A model generated the notes under the pieces. It made no database searches and was not told the origin of the DNA. It saw only the letters and a program-made list of their open reading frames with translations. From Methanobacteriota archaeon (GTDB taxonomy: Archaea; Halobacteriota; Methanomicrobia; Methanomicrobiales; Methanoculleaceae), in assembly GCA_016841955.1 (NCBI GenBank), contig JAENYE010000001.1, positions 248,001 to 312,000 of the forward strand: 64,000 nt of DNA, given 5' to 3'. Positions 8,226 through 16,853 of the stretch are shown piece by piece (position 1 is the first letter of the stretch; each line of letters opens with the position of its first letter). Made by a program: the position numbers and the translations under genes.

Positions 8226-8513
8226 TCAGACCTGACCTCTCCGGACGAGGTCGTCGAGGATCGTTTTAATGTCGATCCAGAGGACGAGCCCGGTTCCCTG
8301 CTGAGATTTGCCGTCGGCCAGCTTCCGGTCGTCCTCATCCTTTGCAAGTTTGATGATTCCCTTAACGAAAGCATGGACACCGGAGGAGATCCCTTCGTCC
8401 ATCAACTCGATATCCTCCTCGGCCAGCCTTGCGCTGCCGTTACCCTCCGGACGTATGGCCGGCGGGATCGATACCTGCCGGAGCACCACCGGCATCAACA
8501 ACCCTCGCCGCAT
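8226..8513 (-). pseudogene. CheW C-terminal half, probable remnant
   Basis: The 95-residue frame resembles the second half of a CheW domain, the adaptor linking chemoreceptors to CheA: VVLRQVSIPPAIRP matches the V-x-EVL-x-IPP strand, VHAFVKGIIKLAK the FI-x-GI-x-KL strand, and GLVLWIDIKTILDDL the L-LLDID-x-IL C-terminus. The first ~70 residues of a CheW domain are missing; upstream in the same direction is a PAS-only frame that ends 32 bp away. An ATG at 8513 has GAGGGG about 9 nt upstream, so a short product could still be made. Identification by pattern only. Confidence 0.5.
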
Positions 8514-8544
8514 CCCCGGCTTCACCCCTCAAAATCCCCTGCCC

Positions 8545-9477
8545 CTACGGGGTGAAATCCCGGTAAACGGTCAGAATTTCTATGACGTTTCCATCTTCAT
8601 CCATGATGGGAGCACTGAAGCGGCTCAGGGTGCGGGCCCCCACAGGAAGGTCTAGAGTGACCTCCTCAACGACTGCCCGTCTTGACCGGACCACATCCGC
8701 AATCTTCCGGGCGGTCCGATCAAGAGACTCAAAGTCACGGATACTCATCGACTCTACGAGATCTCTCTCGCAGCCTGTCATCTGCACAAACGCCGTGCTC
8801 ACTGCCCGGACGTCCATCGCCGGACTCCATGTGACGACAGGCAGGGGATTCCTCCGGGCCATCATCTCCGCTCTCCCTTCCGTGACACGGGCCTCGGCAG
8901 GCAGACGCTTCCCTCTGCAGGCATCCCTGACCGATACCAGGAGCACGTCGGAGTCGTCGGTACGAACGGCCACCAGGGCGACCTCCGCATCGAAGTCCGT
9001 GCCGTCGGCCCGCCTGCACCGCCATGCAAATTTCCGGGGCCCGCCGTGCATAGCATCCAGGATGCGGGCATGGATTGCTTCTCCGGATTCTCTTCCGTCC
9101 GGCTGCCGTGGGGGCGAGAACCAGGAGATCTCCGGTCCGAGGATCTCCTCCCCCCCGGCAACACCGAAGAGTTGTTCGGCAGCGGCATTCCCATCGATGC
9201 ACCTGCCGTTTTTGACCAGCAGTGCTGCATCAGGCAGAGTATAGAGCACTGCCTGGTACCCTGTTCTCTTCTCTTCCGGTGTAGATCGTTTATGGCACAA
9301 TTTGCTCACATCCTGCCTCTTTTTTCCGGGAGCGGGCGAAAACCAGGGGGCCGGTCCTCCGTCAGGACTACTTCCGCCGCGATGCGTTCCTGTCCGGTCA
9401 GCCCCCTTCCCCGACCCAGATGGAAAAAATATCCTGCCGGCCGTCGTTAACTGCTTTTCTTCAGGAAAACGTTTCAA
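8545..9477 (-). CDS. Tandem-PAS protein, likely truncated chemoreceptor-type sensor
   Basis: 310-residue frame with two PAS domains, at about residues 77-170 (YQAVLYTLPDAALLV, then NAAAEQLFG) and 185-310 (PVVTWSPAMDVRAVSTAF, MSIRDFESL, FSAPIMDEDGNVIEIL). The second has the look of PAS units that precede methyl-accepting signalling domains in methanogens, but no output domain follows: the frame stops at 8545 and a CheW-like fragment begins soon after. The first ~70 residues are low in protein-like character, so the true start may be internal, for example a TTG or GTG near 9290-9300. It is divergent from the HTH/multi-PAS gene. Best read as a decayed or deleted chemotaxis receptor. Confidence 0.6.
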   Translation of the reverse strand: MKRFPEEKQLTTAGRIFFPSGSGKGADRTGTHRGGSSPDGGPAPWFSPAPGKKRQDVSKLCHKRSTPEEKRTGYQAVLYTLPDAALLVKNGRCIDGNAAAEQLFGVAGGEEILGPEISWFSPPRQPDGRESGEAIHARILDAMHGGPRKFAWRCRRADGTDFDAEVALVAVRTDDSDVLLVSVRDACRGKRLPAEARVTEGRAEMMARRNPLPVVTWSPAMDVRAVSTAFVQMTGCERDLVESMSIRDFESLDRTARKIADVVRSRRAVVEEVTLDLPVGARTLSRFSAPIMDEDGNVIEILTVYRDFTP

Positions 9478-9514
9478 ATGTCTTATTTGCCATGCAAAGG
9501 TGCCGTGCAGTATG

Positions 9515-9526
9515 CGAAGTATTTAT
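9515..9526 (+). promoter_or_regulatory. TATA-like box of the HTH/multi-PAS gene
   Basis: AAGTATTTATCT lies about 50 bp before the ATG at 9572 in an otherwise GC-rich stretch. Confidence 0.4.
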
Positions 9527-9571
9527 CTAGACCTGCAGTAAGTTGGATTGAAAACGGGTGCCGGTACGATT

Positions 9572-12097
9572 ATGGATATGGACCTACTGGAAGTTACGGA
9601 GAAAATACGGGCACTCCTCAGGTTGCACCCCGAAGGGTTGAGCATTACGTCGATAGCGTTCCTCTCCGAGATGAACCGGAACACCCTCGTGAAGTACCTG
9701 GAGATCATGCAGAGCCAGGGATCGGTAGGCATGCGGCAGGTTGGTGTGGCAAAGGTGTATTACCTGGCGGACCGTATTCCGGTCTCGGCCGTGCGCAGGT
9801 TCTGCCGCCATTACATCATCGTTGACCATATCCTCGATCTGGTTGAAACGTCCGCGTCGATACCGGCCTGCCTGGGCATGCCTGCGGGGGAGCGCACCAG
9901 CCGTCGGATCTACGATCAGTTCCCCGGCCTGCAGGGGATCCCCGATCTCGAGGCACGGCTGCGCTCCGCGCTTCGGGACGAAGAAGAGACGGTCCGATGG
10001 TCGACCGGCAGGCATCAGGGCAACAGGGTTTTTTCGGTCTCTTTCATACCGACCGTGCTCGAGTCCGGGCGCCCGGCGACGTCGTTGGTCCTGGAAGACG
10101 TCACGGAGAGTGATCGCAGCGGGGGTGGAGGTGAACTTGATGCGCTGCGGTCCCAGGCACTCTTCGAGGATCAGAGCGAATACATCGTCAGACTCTCCCC
10201 GGAGGGGTACGTCCATTGGGCGAACCCCGGCTATTGCAGGATGATGGATCAGACAAAACATGACCTTATCGGGCAGCGGTTCCGGCCTCCCGCCACCGGG
10301 GACGAGAGAGAGCAATGGAACCGGCAACTCCGTTCACTCACTGCAGAGCACCCGGTGACGACGATCGAATGCCGTATCAGCGCCCGGAATAATCTTTTTC
10401 TGTGGCAACGCTGGACTTTGCGGGCGCTGTATGCTTCGTCCGGAATGCTGCTGGAGTATCAACTTGTGGGTCATGATGCCAGCAAATTCATGGCAACCCG
10501 GGGTGAATTCCCGCAATGTAAGGAGGAACTCGAGAAACAGGTTCTGACCCGGGGGGTCGATCTCAAGAAGAGCAAACTCCGGTGTTACGAGGATGTCGAG
10601 CGCCGTGAACGGGTTGAGAGCAGGTCGTGGTTTGCCCGGTTTGCTGTGGAGAACAGTACGGACGGGATCTGCTGGATCGACGGACCTGGCCGTATACTCT
10701 ACGCGAACAGAGCACTGTGCGAGAACCTCGGGTATACGCAGGACGAACTGCAAGCGCTTTATTACCCGGATATCGATACCCGGTGCGACCGGGAATCATT
10801 TGAGCAGATGTGGATGGTACTCCGGCGCGAAGGCCGGTACCGCATCGAATCGACGCTACTGAAGATCGACAGAACGCTTCTTCCGGCTGAAATAACTGCA
10901 AAATACCTCGAATTAAACGGCACGAGGTACTGTTGCGCTTTTTTCCGGATCTTTTCCGGAGCCGGAAGCGGGGAACTGTTCAGGAAGGCTTTCGACGAAT
11001 CTCCGACCGCGTTAGCACTCTATGACGGGGAGGGCAACCGGGTCCACGTCAACAAAGCCTTTCAGGAACTGTCCGGCACCTTCCCGTCTTCCGGGGGCAG
11101 GGGGATCGATCCGCTCGAGTGCCCCGGCCTCACCCGTGAACAGATCGGAGCGCTGCAGGAGGGGCGCCCGGTCGCATCTTCGCGTTCCATCGGCCTCGAA
11201 GGAGGCGAGTCCGGTATCACGTACCTCGAAACCACCGTCACGCCGTTATGCGACCCCGGGAAGCACCCTCCCGGGGGGTACCTGGTCCAGGTGCAGAGCG
11301 TCGATGAACAGAGAGCGGGCGAAGCTGCCGCCGGATCATCCGGAGGTCTCCTGGACGAGGTCATCCGGAGTCTCCCCGATGCAGGGTTCGCCATCGATCG
11401 CAAGGGTAGGGTCATAGCCTGGAACCGGGCCATGGAAAAGATGACCGGCATCCGAGCGGCGGATATGCTTGGGAAGGGAAACTATGAATATGCACTCCCA
11501 TTCTACCGGGAGCGGGTGCCCATGCTCGTTGACCGGGCGGCCGGAACCGAGACCGCATTGGGAGACAGATATGCCGGGGAGGAAGGGAATTTTCTCATTG
11601 CAGAGAGGGCCATCTCCCTGCCCGACGGATACTCGCGGGTGATCCTGGAGAAAGCACTCCCGGTCTACGTTGATGCAGGGCAGGTCTCCGGTGCGATTGA
11701 GTTCGTCCACGATATCACGACCCTGCGCCACACGGAGGAGTTGTTGAAGCGGGAACGGATGTTTAACACTGCTGTCCTTGAGGCGATCGATGCCCTGATC
11801 ATGATTACGGATGATGACGGCCGCATCGTGTGGTGCAACGAACGATACAGGACGTTGACCGGGTATACAGGGCCCGAGCTGACCGGACGGGCGATTCATG
11901 AACTGTCCGGCACGGATCCCGGGGATGCGGGACAGCCGTTCCCCGGGCCCGGACCGGTGAAGGATGGGAAAAGGCTGCCGATCCGGTGGTCGCGCCGGAC
12001 GTTTATGCAACCGGGCGTGGGAAGATTCGACATTTACACAGGGATATGCCCGGTTACCAGTGAAGTGTGGAAAGATCTGTATGAGCGAACAGAGTGA
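9572..12097 (+). CDS. HTH domain plus multiple PAS domains, sensory regulator
   Basis: About 841-residue soluble protein. Residues 1-75 form a winged-helix-like HTH (EVTEKIRALLRLHPEGLSIT, then EMNRNTLVKYLEIMQS). PAS domains follow at roughly 195-300, 375-480, 485-590, 605-720 and 735-841, recognised by repeated core patterns such as ENSTDGICWID, ESPTALALYDGEGN, SLPDAGFAIDRKG and EAIDALIMITDDDG. No histidine kinase, GGDEF or other catalytic output is present, so a PAS-controlled DNA-binding protein is the simplest model. ATG 9572 is preferred over a TTG at 9548; ATG 9578 is also possible. No transmembrane helices. The ligand is unknown. Confidence 0.82.
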   Translation: MDMDLLEVTEKIRALLRLHPEGLSITSIAFLSEMNRNTLVKYLEIMQSQGSVGMRQVGVAKVYYLADRIPVSAVRRFCRHYIIVDHILDLVETSASIPACLGMPAGERTSRRIYDQFPGLQGIPDLEARLRSALRDEEETVRWSTGRHQGNRVFSVSFIPTVLESGRPATSLVLEDVTESDRSGGGGELDALRSQALFEDQSEYIVRLSPEGYVHWANPGYCRMMDQTKHDLIGQRFRPPATGDEREQWNRQLRSLTAEHPVTTIECRISARNNLFLWQRWTLRALYASSGMLLEYQLVGHDASKFMATRGEFPQCKEELEKQVLTRGVDLKKSKLRCYEDVERRERVESRSWFARFAVENSTDGICWIDGPGRILYANRALCENLGYTQDELQALYYPDIDTRCDRESFEQMWMVLRREGRYRIESTLLKIDRTLLPAEITAKYLELNGTRYCCAFFRIFSGAGSGELFRKAFDESPTALALYDGEGNRVHVNKAFQELSGTFPSSGGRGIDPLECPGLTREQIGALQEGRPVASSRSIGLEGGESGITYLETTVTPLCDPGKHPPGGYLVQVQSVDEQRAGEAAAGSSGGLLDEVIRSLPDAGFAIDRKGRVIAWNRAMEKMTGIRAADMLGKGNYEYALPFYRERVPMLVDRAAGTETALGDRYAGEEGNFLIAERAISLPDGYSRVILEKALPVYVDAGQVSGAIEFVHDITTLRHTEELLKRERMFNTAVLEAIDALIMITDDDGRIVWCNERYRTLTGYTGPELTGRAIHELSGTDPGDAGQPFPGPGPVKDGKRLPIRWSRRTFMQPGVGRFDIYTGICPVTSEVWKDLYERTE

Positions 12098-12150
12098 CGC
12101 GAGGGCGGCGTGGCAGGAGAGAAGCCGGCCGAACGTGCCCCTGTCCCGGG

Positions 12151-13038
12151 TCACCGCCCGATCTTCAAGAGCATCTCCTCAAGCGTCGGGTAGTGCGATT
12201 CTATCCGCTCGATCATCGCGCCGTCGGCCGCAAGCGTCGCGGTCGTCCGGTTCAACGCCTCGACGGAGTGCGCCTCGGCGAGATACCGGCCTTCGGAGGC
12301 GGCGTAGCCGACCGATGTGGCGAAGGCCGCCGGGTCGGGTATCCGGAAGAAGACCTGGTAGGTGATCGAGCCGAAGGTCTCCCTGAGTTCGGGCATGGTG
12401 CCTTTCGCCACCACCTTCCCCCGGCGCAGGATCAGCACGAGGTCGCAGGCCTCCTCCACCTGGAAGAGGTTGTGGGCCGAGAAGACCACCGTCTTACCCC
12501 GGTCACGCAGGCCTTTGACGTAGTCGAGCACCGACCGCGAGGTCATGGGGTCGAGGCCGGAGGTGGGTTCGTCGTAGATGAGCAGTCCCGGGTCGTGCAT
12601 CAGCGACCGCGCGATTGCAACCTTCCGCTTCATCCCCTTCGAGAGTTCCCCGATCTTCTTCCCGTCCGGCTCGAGCGCGAGCCCCGCGAGGAGGTCTTCG
12701 TGCCGTTCCCGGATGACTGCCTTCGGGAGGCCGTAGATCTCGCCGAAGAACGCGAGATACGCATCCGTGGTCATCGTCTCGTAGAGCCGGGACTCCTCGG
12801 GGAGGTAGCCCAGGTTCTGTTTCAGGTCGAGCGGTCTTTTAGCGACATCGATCCCGTCGACGACGAGGCTGCCTTCCGTCGGCGTGATCAGGCCGGCCAT
12901 GATCTTCAAGAGCGTCGTCTTGCCGGCGCCGTTATGCCCGATCACCCCGAGTATCCGTGCATCGTCGAGATCGAAGGTGACACCGTCGAGGGCCGGGAAG
13001 TCGCCGTAGTGCTTGACAAGAGAGCGGGCCGTGATCAT
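12151..13038 (-). CDS. ABC transporter ATP-binding protein (ABC-2 exporter type)
   Basis: 295-residue ATPase subunit. Walker A GHNGAGKTT lies near residue 37, the signature motif LSKGMKRKVAIAR near 130, Walker B LLIYDEPTSGLDP near 150 and the H-loop FSAHN near 184. The C-terminal ~80 residues are the extension typical of ATPases that drive ABC-2 permeases. The ATG at 13038 is chosen because AGGGGA lies 6-8 nt upstream; the longer frame to 13083 runs into the divergent promoter. It is divergent from the two permease genes, with which it should form the transporter. Substrate not predictable. Confidence 0.9.
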   Translation of the reverse strand: MITARSLVKHYGDFPALDGVTFDLDDARILGVIGHNGAGKTTLLKIMAGLITPTEGSLVVDGIDVAKRPLDLKQNLGYLPEESRLYETMTTDAYLAFFGEIYGLPKAVIRERHEDLLAGLALEPDGKKIGELSKGMKRKVAIARSLMHDPGLLIYDEPTSGLDPMTSRSVLDYVKGLRDRGKTVVFSAHNLFQVEEACDLVLILRRGKVVAKGTMPELRETFGSITYQVFFRIPDPAAFATSVGYAASEGRYLAEAHSVEALNRTTATLAADGAMIERIESHYPTLEEMLLKIGR

Positions 13039-13118
13039 CTGGTATCCCCTATGTCTCCGATGCCTACTAATAGGTTGCTGCACAGAGATATGGTTCTCCG
13101 ACGCCTTCAGGGATTACC

Positions 13119-14924
13119 ATGAGTCTTGCCTCCTCCATCCGGACGATCGCCGTCTGGGAGATGAACCGGTCGATGACCACGATGGGCAGGCACGTCCTGC
13201 CGCTCGCGGCAGGACTGCTCGTCCTCCTGATGCTGGTGACGGCGTTTGCCGCCCAGAGCGGCGTCCATATGCAGGACGGCATGTATCGCATCGGCATCGA
13301 CGACCCCGACGTCGCCCGGGTCGTCGCCTCCGATAACCGCTTTGCCGCCTACCTCGACGACGGCCCGGCCCTCTGGGAGAACCGGTTCGCGTACGATATC
13401 GTCATCCTGCGCGGCGAGGTCTACGCTGCAGACACGGATAAAGGGAGGGCGGCCTTAAAAACGCTCGAACGCGACTACGAGGGCTACGTCTCCCACGTGG
13501 CCGCCGGAGAGCCCGACCTCTTCGCCGCTTACCCGCTCTGGATCGACCTCCAGTACGTGAAGAGCGAGATCGACTTCCTGGCGACCCAGAGCGGGCAGCA
13601 GGTCGGCGCCCCGGCGGATGTCCGGGTGCCTCCCGCCCCCTCCGGCCCGGTCGAGGCGGTGACCCTCCCGCCGTCGGCCATGCCGGTCTCCGAGGACGAC
13701 CTCAGGGAGCACCTCGCGGAGGCAGGGAGCGACCATCCACTCGAGCGCTACACCGGCATCATCTCAGGCGGCTCCGTGACGGACCGGTTCCGGACGCCGT
13801 CGGAACTCTCCCCGCCGCTCCCCTTCGACGCGATCATCCTGGTCTTCGTCTTCATCTTCCCCCTCTACTTCACCTCCCAGTTCTTCATGATGAGCGTGAT
13901 GAACGAGCGGGTGGGAAGAGCCGGGGAGGCCCTCCTCTCCACCCCCGCCCGGCCGTCGGCGATCGTCATCGGTAAAGCGCTCCCCTACTTCACGATCATG
14001 CTCCTCATCGCGGCCGCGATCACACTCTTTGCCGGTGCGCCGGCGACAATCCTCCTCCCGCTCATCCCGGTCATCCTCTTCTTCCTCGCAAACGCCCTGA
14101 TCATCGGGATGGCCGCCCGGAGTTTCAAGGAACTCTCGTTCGTCTCGATCTTCTTCTCGACCCTCGCCACGTCGTACCTCTTCTTCCCGACGGTCTTTGC
14201 GAACACCCACGTCATAAGCATCATCTCCCCCCTCACCCTGGTCGTCCTCGGGATCCAGGGCGACGGGTTCACCGTCGCGGAGTACGTCTACTCGACCGTG
14301 CTCTTCTTCGCGACGAGCATCATCCTCTTCTACGCAGGAATCGTGAATTTCCGGGAAGAGCGGCTCTTTTCGGAAAAATCCCTCACATCAAGGCTCGCCG
14401 ACTTCATCTCGGGCGGTATCGGCCGCGACCACCCGCACCTCTCGCTCTTCCTTCTTGCCGCCTTCACGATACCGTTCGTCTTCATGACCCAGATGCTGAC
14501 GCTCGTCCTTTTCTTCAACATCCCGATGCCGCTCTCCCTCGTCCTCCTGACCGTTTCCGCCGCGTTCATCGAGGAGTTTGCCAAGTCGATCGGGCTCTAT
14601 GCGGTAGCAAGGGAGCGCCCCGGGTTCCTGACGCCGAAAAACCTGCTCCTCGGGGCAACAGTCATCGGCCTCGGGTTCCTCGCAGGAGAAAAACTCCTCC
14701 TCTTCGCCACGCTCGCCCAGATCACCGAGTCGATCTTCGGGAGCGTCCTCTTCCTCTCCCTCCAGGTGCTCTGGATGCCGCTCCTCCTCCACATCGCCGG
14801 GGTGCTGATCACCGGCGGCTTCCTCCTGCTCTGGGGACGGCGCGCCTACGGGCCGGGACTCATCGCGGCGAGCGTGGTGCACAGCCTCTACAACCTTCAC
14901 TTCCTCATGGGGGCGCTCCTGTGA
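13119..14924 (+). CDS. ABC-2 type permease fused to PrsW-like intramembrane protease domain
   Basis: 601-residue membrane protein. Residues 1-440 look like an ABC-2 permease: one helix near 27-48, a ~200-residue extracytoplasmic part, then helices with the FFMMSVMNERVGRAGEALLSTPARPSA-type coupling loop near 260-285. The C-terminal ~150 residues carry the motifs of the PrsW/CPBP-like clan: EEFAK (Glu485, Glu486, Lys489), F-x3-E (Phe520 to Glu524), a lone His558, and H-x3-N (His588 to Asn592), each within hydrophobic helices. All expected catalytic-type residues are kept. The stop overlaps the GTG of the next permease gene (GTGA), so the two are coupled. Whether the domain is proteolytic is unknown. 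Confidence 0.82.
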   Translation: MSLASSIRTIAVWEMNRSMTTMGRHVLPLAAGLLVLLMLVTAFAAQSGVHMQDGMYRIGIDDPDVARVVASDNRFAAYLDDGPALWENRFAYDIVILRGEVYAADTDKGRAALKTLERDYEGYVSHVAAGEPDLFAAYPLWIDLQYVKSEIDFLATQSGQQVGAPADVRVPPAPSGPVEAVTLPPSAMPVSEDDLREHLAEAGSDHPLERYTGIISGGSVTDRFRTPSELSPPLPFDAIILVFVFIFPLYFTSQFFMMSVMNERVGRAGEALLSTPARPSAIVIGKALPYFTIMLLIAAAITLFAGAPATILLPLIPVILFFLANALIIGMAARSFKELSFVSIFFSTLATSYLFFPTVFANTHVISIISPLTLVVLGIQGDGFTVAEYVYSTVLFFATSIILFYAGIVNFREERLFSEKSLTSRLADFISGGIGRDHPHLSLFLLAAFTIPFVFMTQMLTLVLFFNIPMPLSLVLLTVSAAFIEEFAKSIGLYAVARERPGFLTPKNLLLGATVIGLGFLAGEKLLLFATLAQITESIFGSVLFLSLQVLWMPLLLHIAGVLITGGFLLLWGRRAYGPGLIAASVVHSLYNLHFLMGALL

Positions 14925-16003
14925 ACGCGCGCCATATCGGTATTGTCGCGAAGAAAGAACTCTTCGGGCTCTCGTCTGAGAAGACGATCGTCTTCGCCAT
15001 CCTCCTGCAGGTCTTCATCGCGATGTTTTCCTCGTTTCTGATGGTGGGGCTCACCGCCATGTACGACCCGGAGGCGATCGAGGGCTACTCGACGGTCACC
15101 TACGGCGTCGGTTACGCCGGGGCGGACTCGCCGCTCATCGATGAGTTCGAGAAAAGGGACGACCTCGTCCTCTACCGGATGGACCTTGCCGGGGCGCTTG
15201 CAGCGCTCCGCGATCGAGCGGTTGCGGCAGTGGTCTATGTCCCGGATACGCCGCCGGACGCAGAAGAACCGGTCACGGTCACGCTCTACCTCATCCAGAA
15301 CGACCTGCAGTCGAGCGTCATCAACGTCAAGGTAAAAGAGGTCCTCCAGGGCTACGAGAGGGAACTCAGGGAGGTCCGGGCCGACCGGATGACCTCCTTT
15401 CCCGTCGGGCTGAACTTCCCCGAATCAGGGGGCGGCGAGAACTTCTTCGAGTTCGTCTACGGCCTCCTGATCCCGCTGCTCGTCCTCCTCCCGGCGATCG
15501 TCTCGGCGGCCCTGATCATCGACCTCATCACCGAGGAGTACCAGCGGCAGACCCTCGAAACGCTCATCTCGACACCGGTCACGTTCGCGGAGATGGTCTG
15601 GGGGAAGATCGTCGCCTGCGAGGTCCTGGTCCCGGTCCAGGCAGGAGTGTGGCTTCTCCTTCTCGGGGCAAACGGCATCGCGGTCGATAACGCCGCCGCG
15701 ATCCTCCTCCACGCCTCGGCGGGCGGGCTCTTCCTCATCCTGCTCGGGGCGCTCGTCGCGCTCTACTACCGCGAGAGGACGAGCGCCCAGTTCATCTTCT
15801 CGACAGCGCTCGTCGTGGTCTTCCTCCTCGTCATGGCCGTCCCCTACAACCCCTTAAACCTCATGGTCCGGCTGGCGGTAAATACCGCCGGTCCCGCCCA
15901 CTGGCTGATCCTTGCGCTGGTCGCGGGCGCGACGGCGCTCCTCGGATGGGCCACAACAGCCTATGCCCGCCGGATCGGGGAAGCAGCCCCACCAGTCCGG
16001 TGA
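14921..16003 (+). CDS. ABC-2 type permease (NatB-like)
   Basis: 360-residue membrane protein: one N-terminal helix (residues ~22-45), an extracytoplasmic domain (~50-180), then five or so helices from ~185 to 350. The SAALIIDLITEEYQRQTLETLISTP motif region (residues ~195-220) is the cytoplasmic coupling segment of NatB-type permeases. The start is a GTG that overlaps the stop of the upstream permease by 4 bp, so the two permeases are made together and probably form a heterodimer with the ATPase encoded divergently at 12151-13038. Family members export Na+, peptides or drugs; the substrate here is unknown. Confidence 0.88.
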   Translation: MNARHIGIVAKKELFGLSSEKTIVFAILLQVFIAMFSSFLMVGLTAMYDPEAIEGYSTVTYGVGYAGADSPLIDEFEKRDDLVLYRMDLAGALAALRDRAVAAVVYVPDTPPDAEEPVTVTLYLIQNDLQSSVINVKVKEVLQGYERELREVRADRMTSFPVGLNFPESGGGENFFEFVYGLLIPLLVLLPAIVSAALIIDLITEEYQRQTLETLISTPVTFAEMVWGKIVACEVLVPVQAGVWLLLLGANGIAVDNAAAILLHASAGGLFLILLGALVALYYRERTSAQFIFSTALVVVFLLVMAVPYNPLNLMVRLAVNTAGPAHWLILALVAGATALLGWATTAYARRIGEAAPPVR

Positions 16004-16085
16004 GCTCCTCCGCCACCCCGTCCCCGGGGGTCCCGGCGGAGGGGTTCGGGCATAGCCATCATTTCGCACGATTCTATCCAGAGTA

Positions 16086-16095
16086 AAATATATAT
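16086..16095 (+). promoter_or_regulatory. TATA box that argues for the downstream start of the zinc-ribbon protein gene
   Basis: AAATATATAT ends only a few bases before the first in-frame ATG (16098). Archaeal transcription starts about 25 bp after TATA, near 16112-16118, so ATG 16098 and 16104 would probably not be in the mRNA, while ATG 16122 would be near-leaderless. Confidence 0.5.
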
Positions 16096-16121
16096 CAATG
16101 GTTATGCAATTCAGCCCATCG

Positions 16122-16799
16122 ATGACCCACCTTCGCTACCTCAATACGACCTGTGCTGTCTGCGGCGAATCCTGCCGGTTCACCATCCCCGAGGCCGCAG
16201 GCAGCGTCGGGTCGCGCGACCTCGATACCCGGCCCGCCGAACCCCTGCGGTCCACCATCTACGCATGGGTGAAACGGTGCCCGTCCTGCGGCTACTGCGC
16301 CCCCGACCCGGGTAAAGCCCCGGGCGGGGCGGCCGAAGTGGTGAAACTCCCGCGCTACCGCTGGCAGCTTGACGCACGGAAGTTCCCGAAGATAGCGAAC
16401 ACCTTCCTCTGCTGGTCGATCATCCAGGAGGATCTCGGCGTCCCGGCCCAGGCGGCGTGGGCATCCCTCCACGCTGCGTGGATCTGCGACGACGAGGGAG
16501 AGGATGTGCCCGCACGGATCTGCCGGAAACGTGCCGCCGATCTCCTGCGGCGGGCGTGGGAACAGGGCGAGCGCCTGGCACCCCAGGCAGGGATGGACGA
16601 GGCACTCCTCGCGGACCTGCTCCGCAGGGCGGGGAGGCTGCGGGAGGCCCGCGCCGTGGTGAAGAAGACACTGGAGCAGAACCCGCACCCCGTCATCGCC
16701 GATATCCTGCGGTTTCAGGTCCGGCTGATCGCCGCATCGGACCGGGGCGCCCACACCGTCGCCGAAGCCCGGCGGTTCAGGCAACCAGCATCGCTCTGA
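16122..16799 (+). CDS. DUF2225-like zinc-binding protein
   Basis: About 225-residue soluble protein. Two CxxC pairs, CAVCGESC near the N-terminus and CPSCGYCAPDPG about 45 residues later, form a probable zinc ribbon, followed by a helical region (LLRRAWEQGERL and LLADLLRRAGRLREAR) like TPR helices. The layout resembles DUF2225. Role unknown. The start at 16122 is preferred on TATA position; ATG 16098 and 16104 lie in frame upstream. It is followed by a radical SAM gene on the same strand 54 bp downstream. Confidence 0.68.
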   Translation: MTHLRYLNTTCAVCGESCRFTIPEAAGSVGSRDLDTRPAEPLRSTIYAWVKRCPSCGYCAPDPGKAPGGAAEVVKLPRYRWQLDARKFPKIANTFLCWSIIQEDLGVPAQAAWASLHAAWICDDEGEDVPARICRKRAADLLRRAWEQGERLAPQAGMDEALLADLLRRAGRLREARAVVKKTLEQNPHPVIADILRFQVRLIAASDRGAHTVAEARRFRQPASL

Positions 16800-16853
16800 C
16801 CGGGGGACCGGCAGATCCCCACCATTTGTATACTGCTTTGCCGATATTGTATC

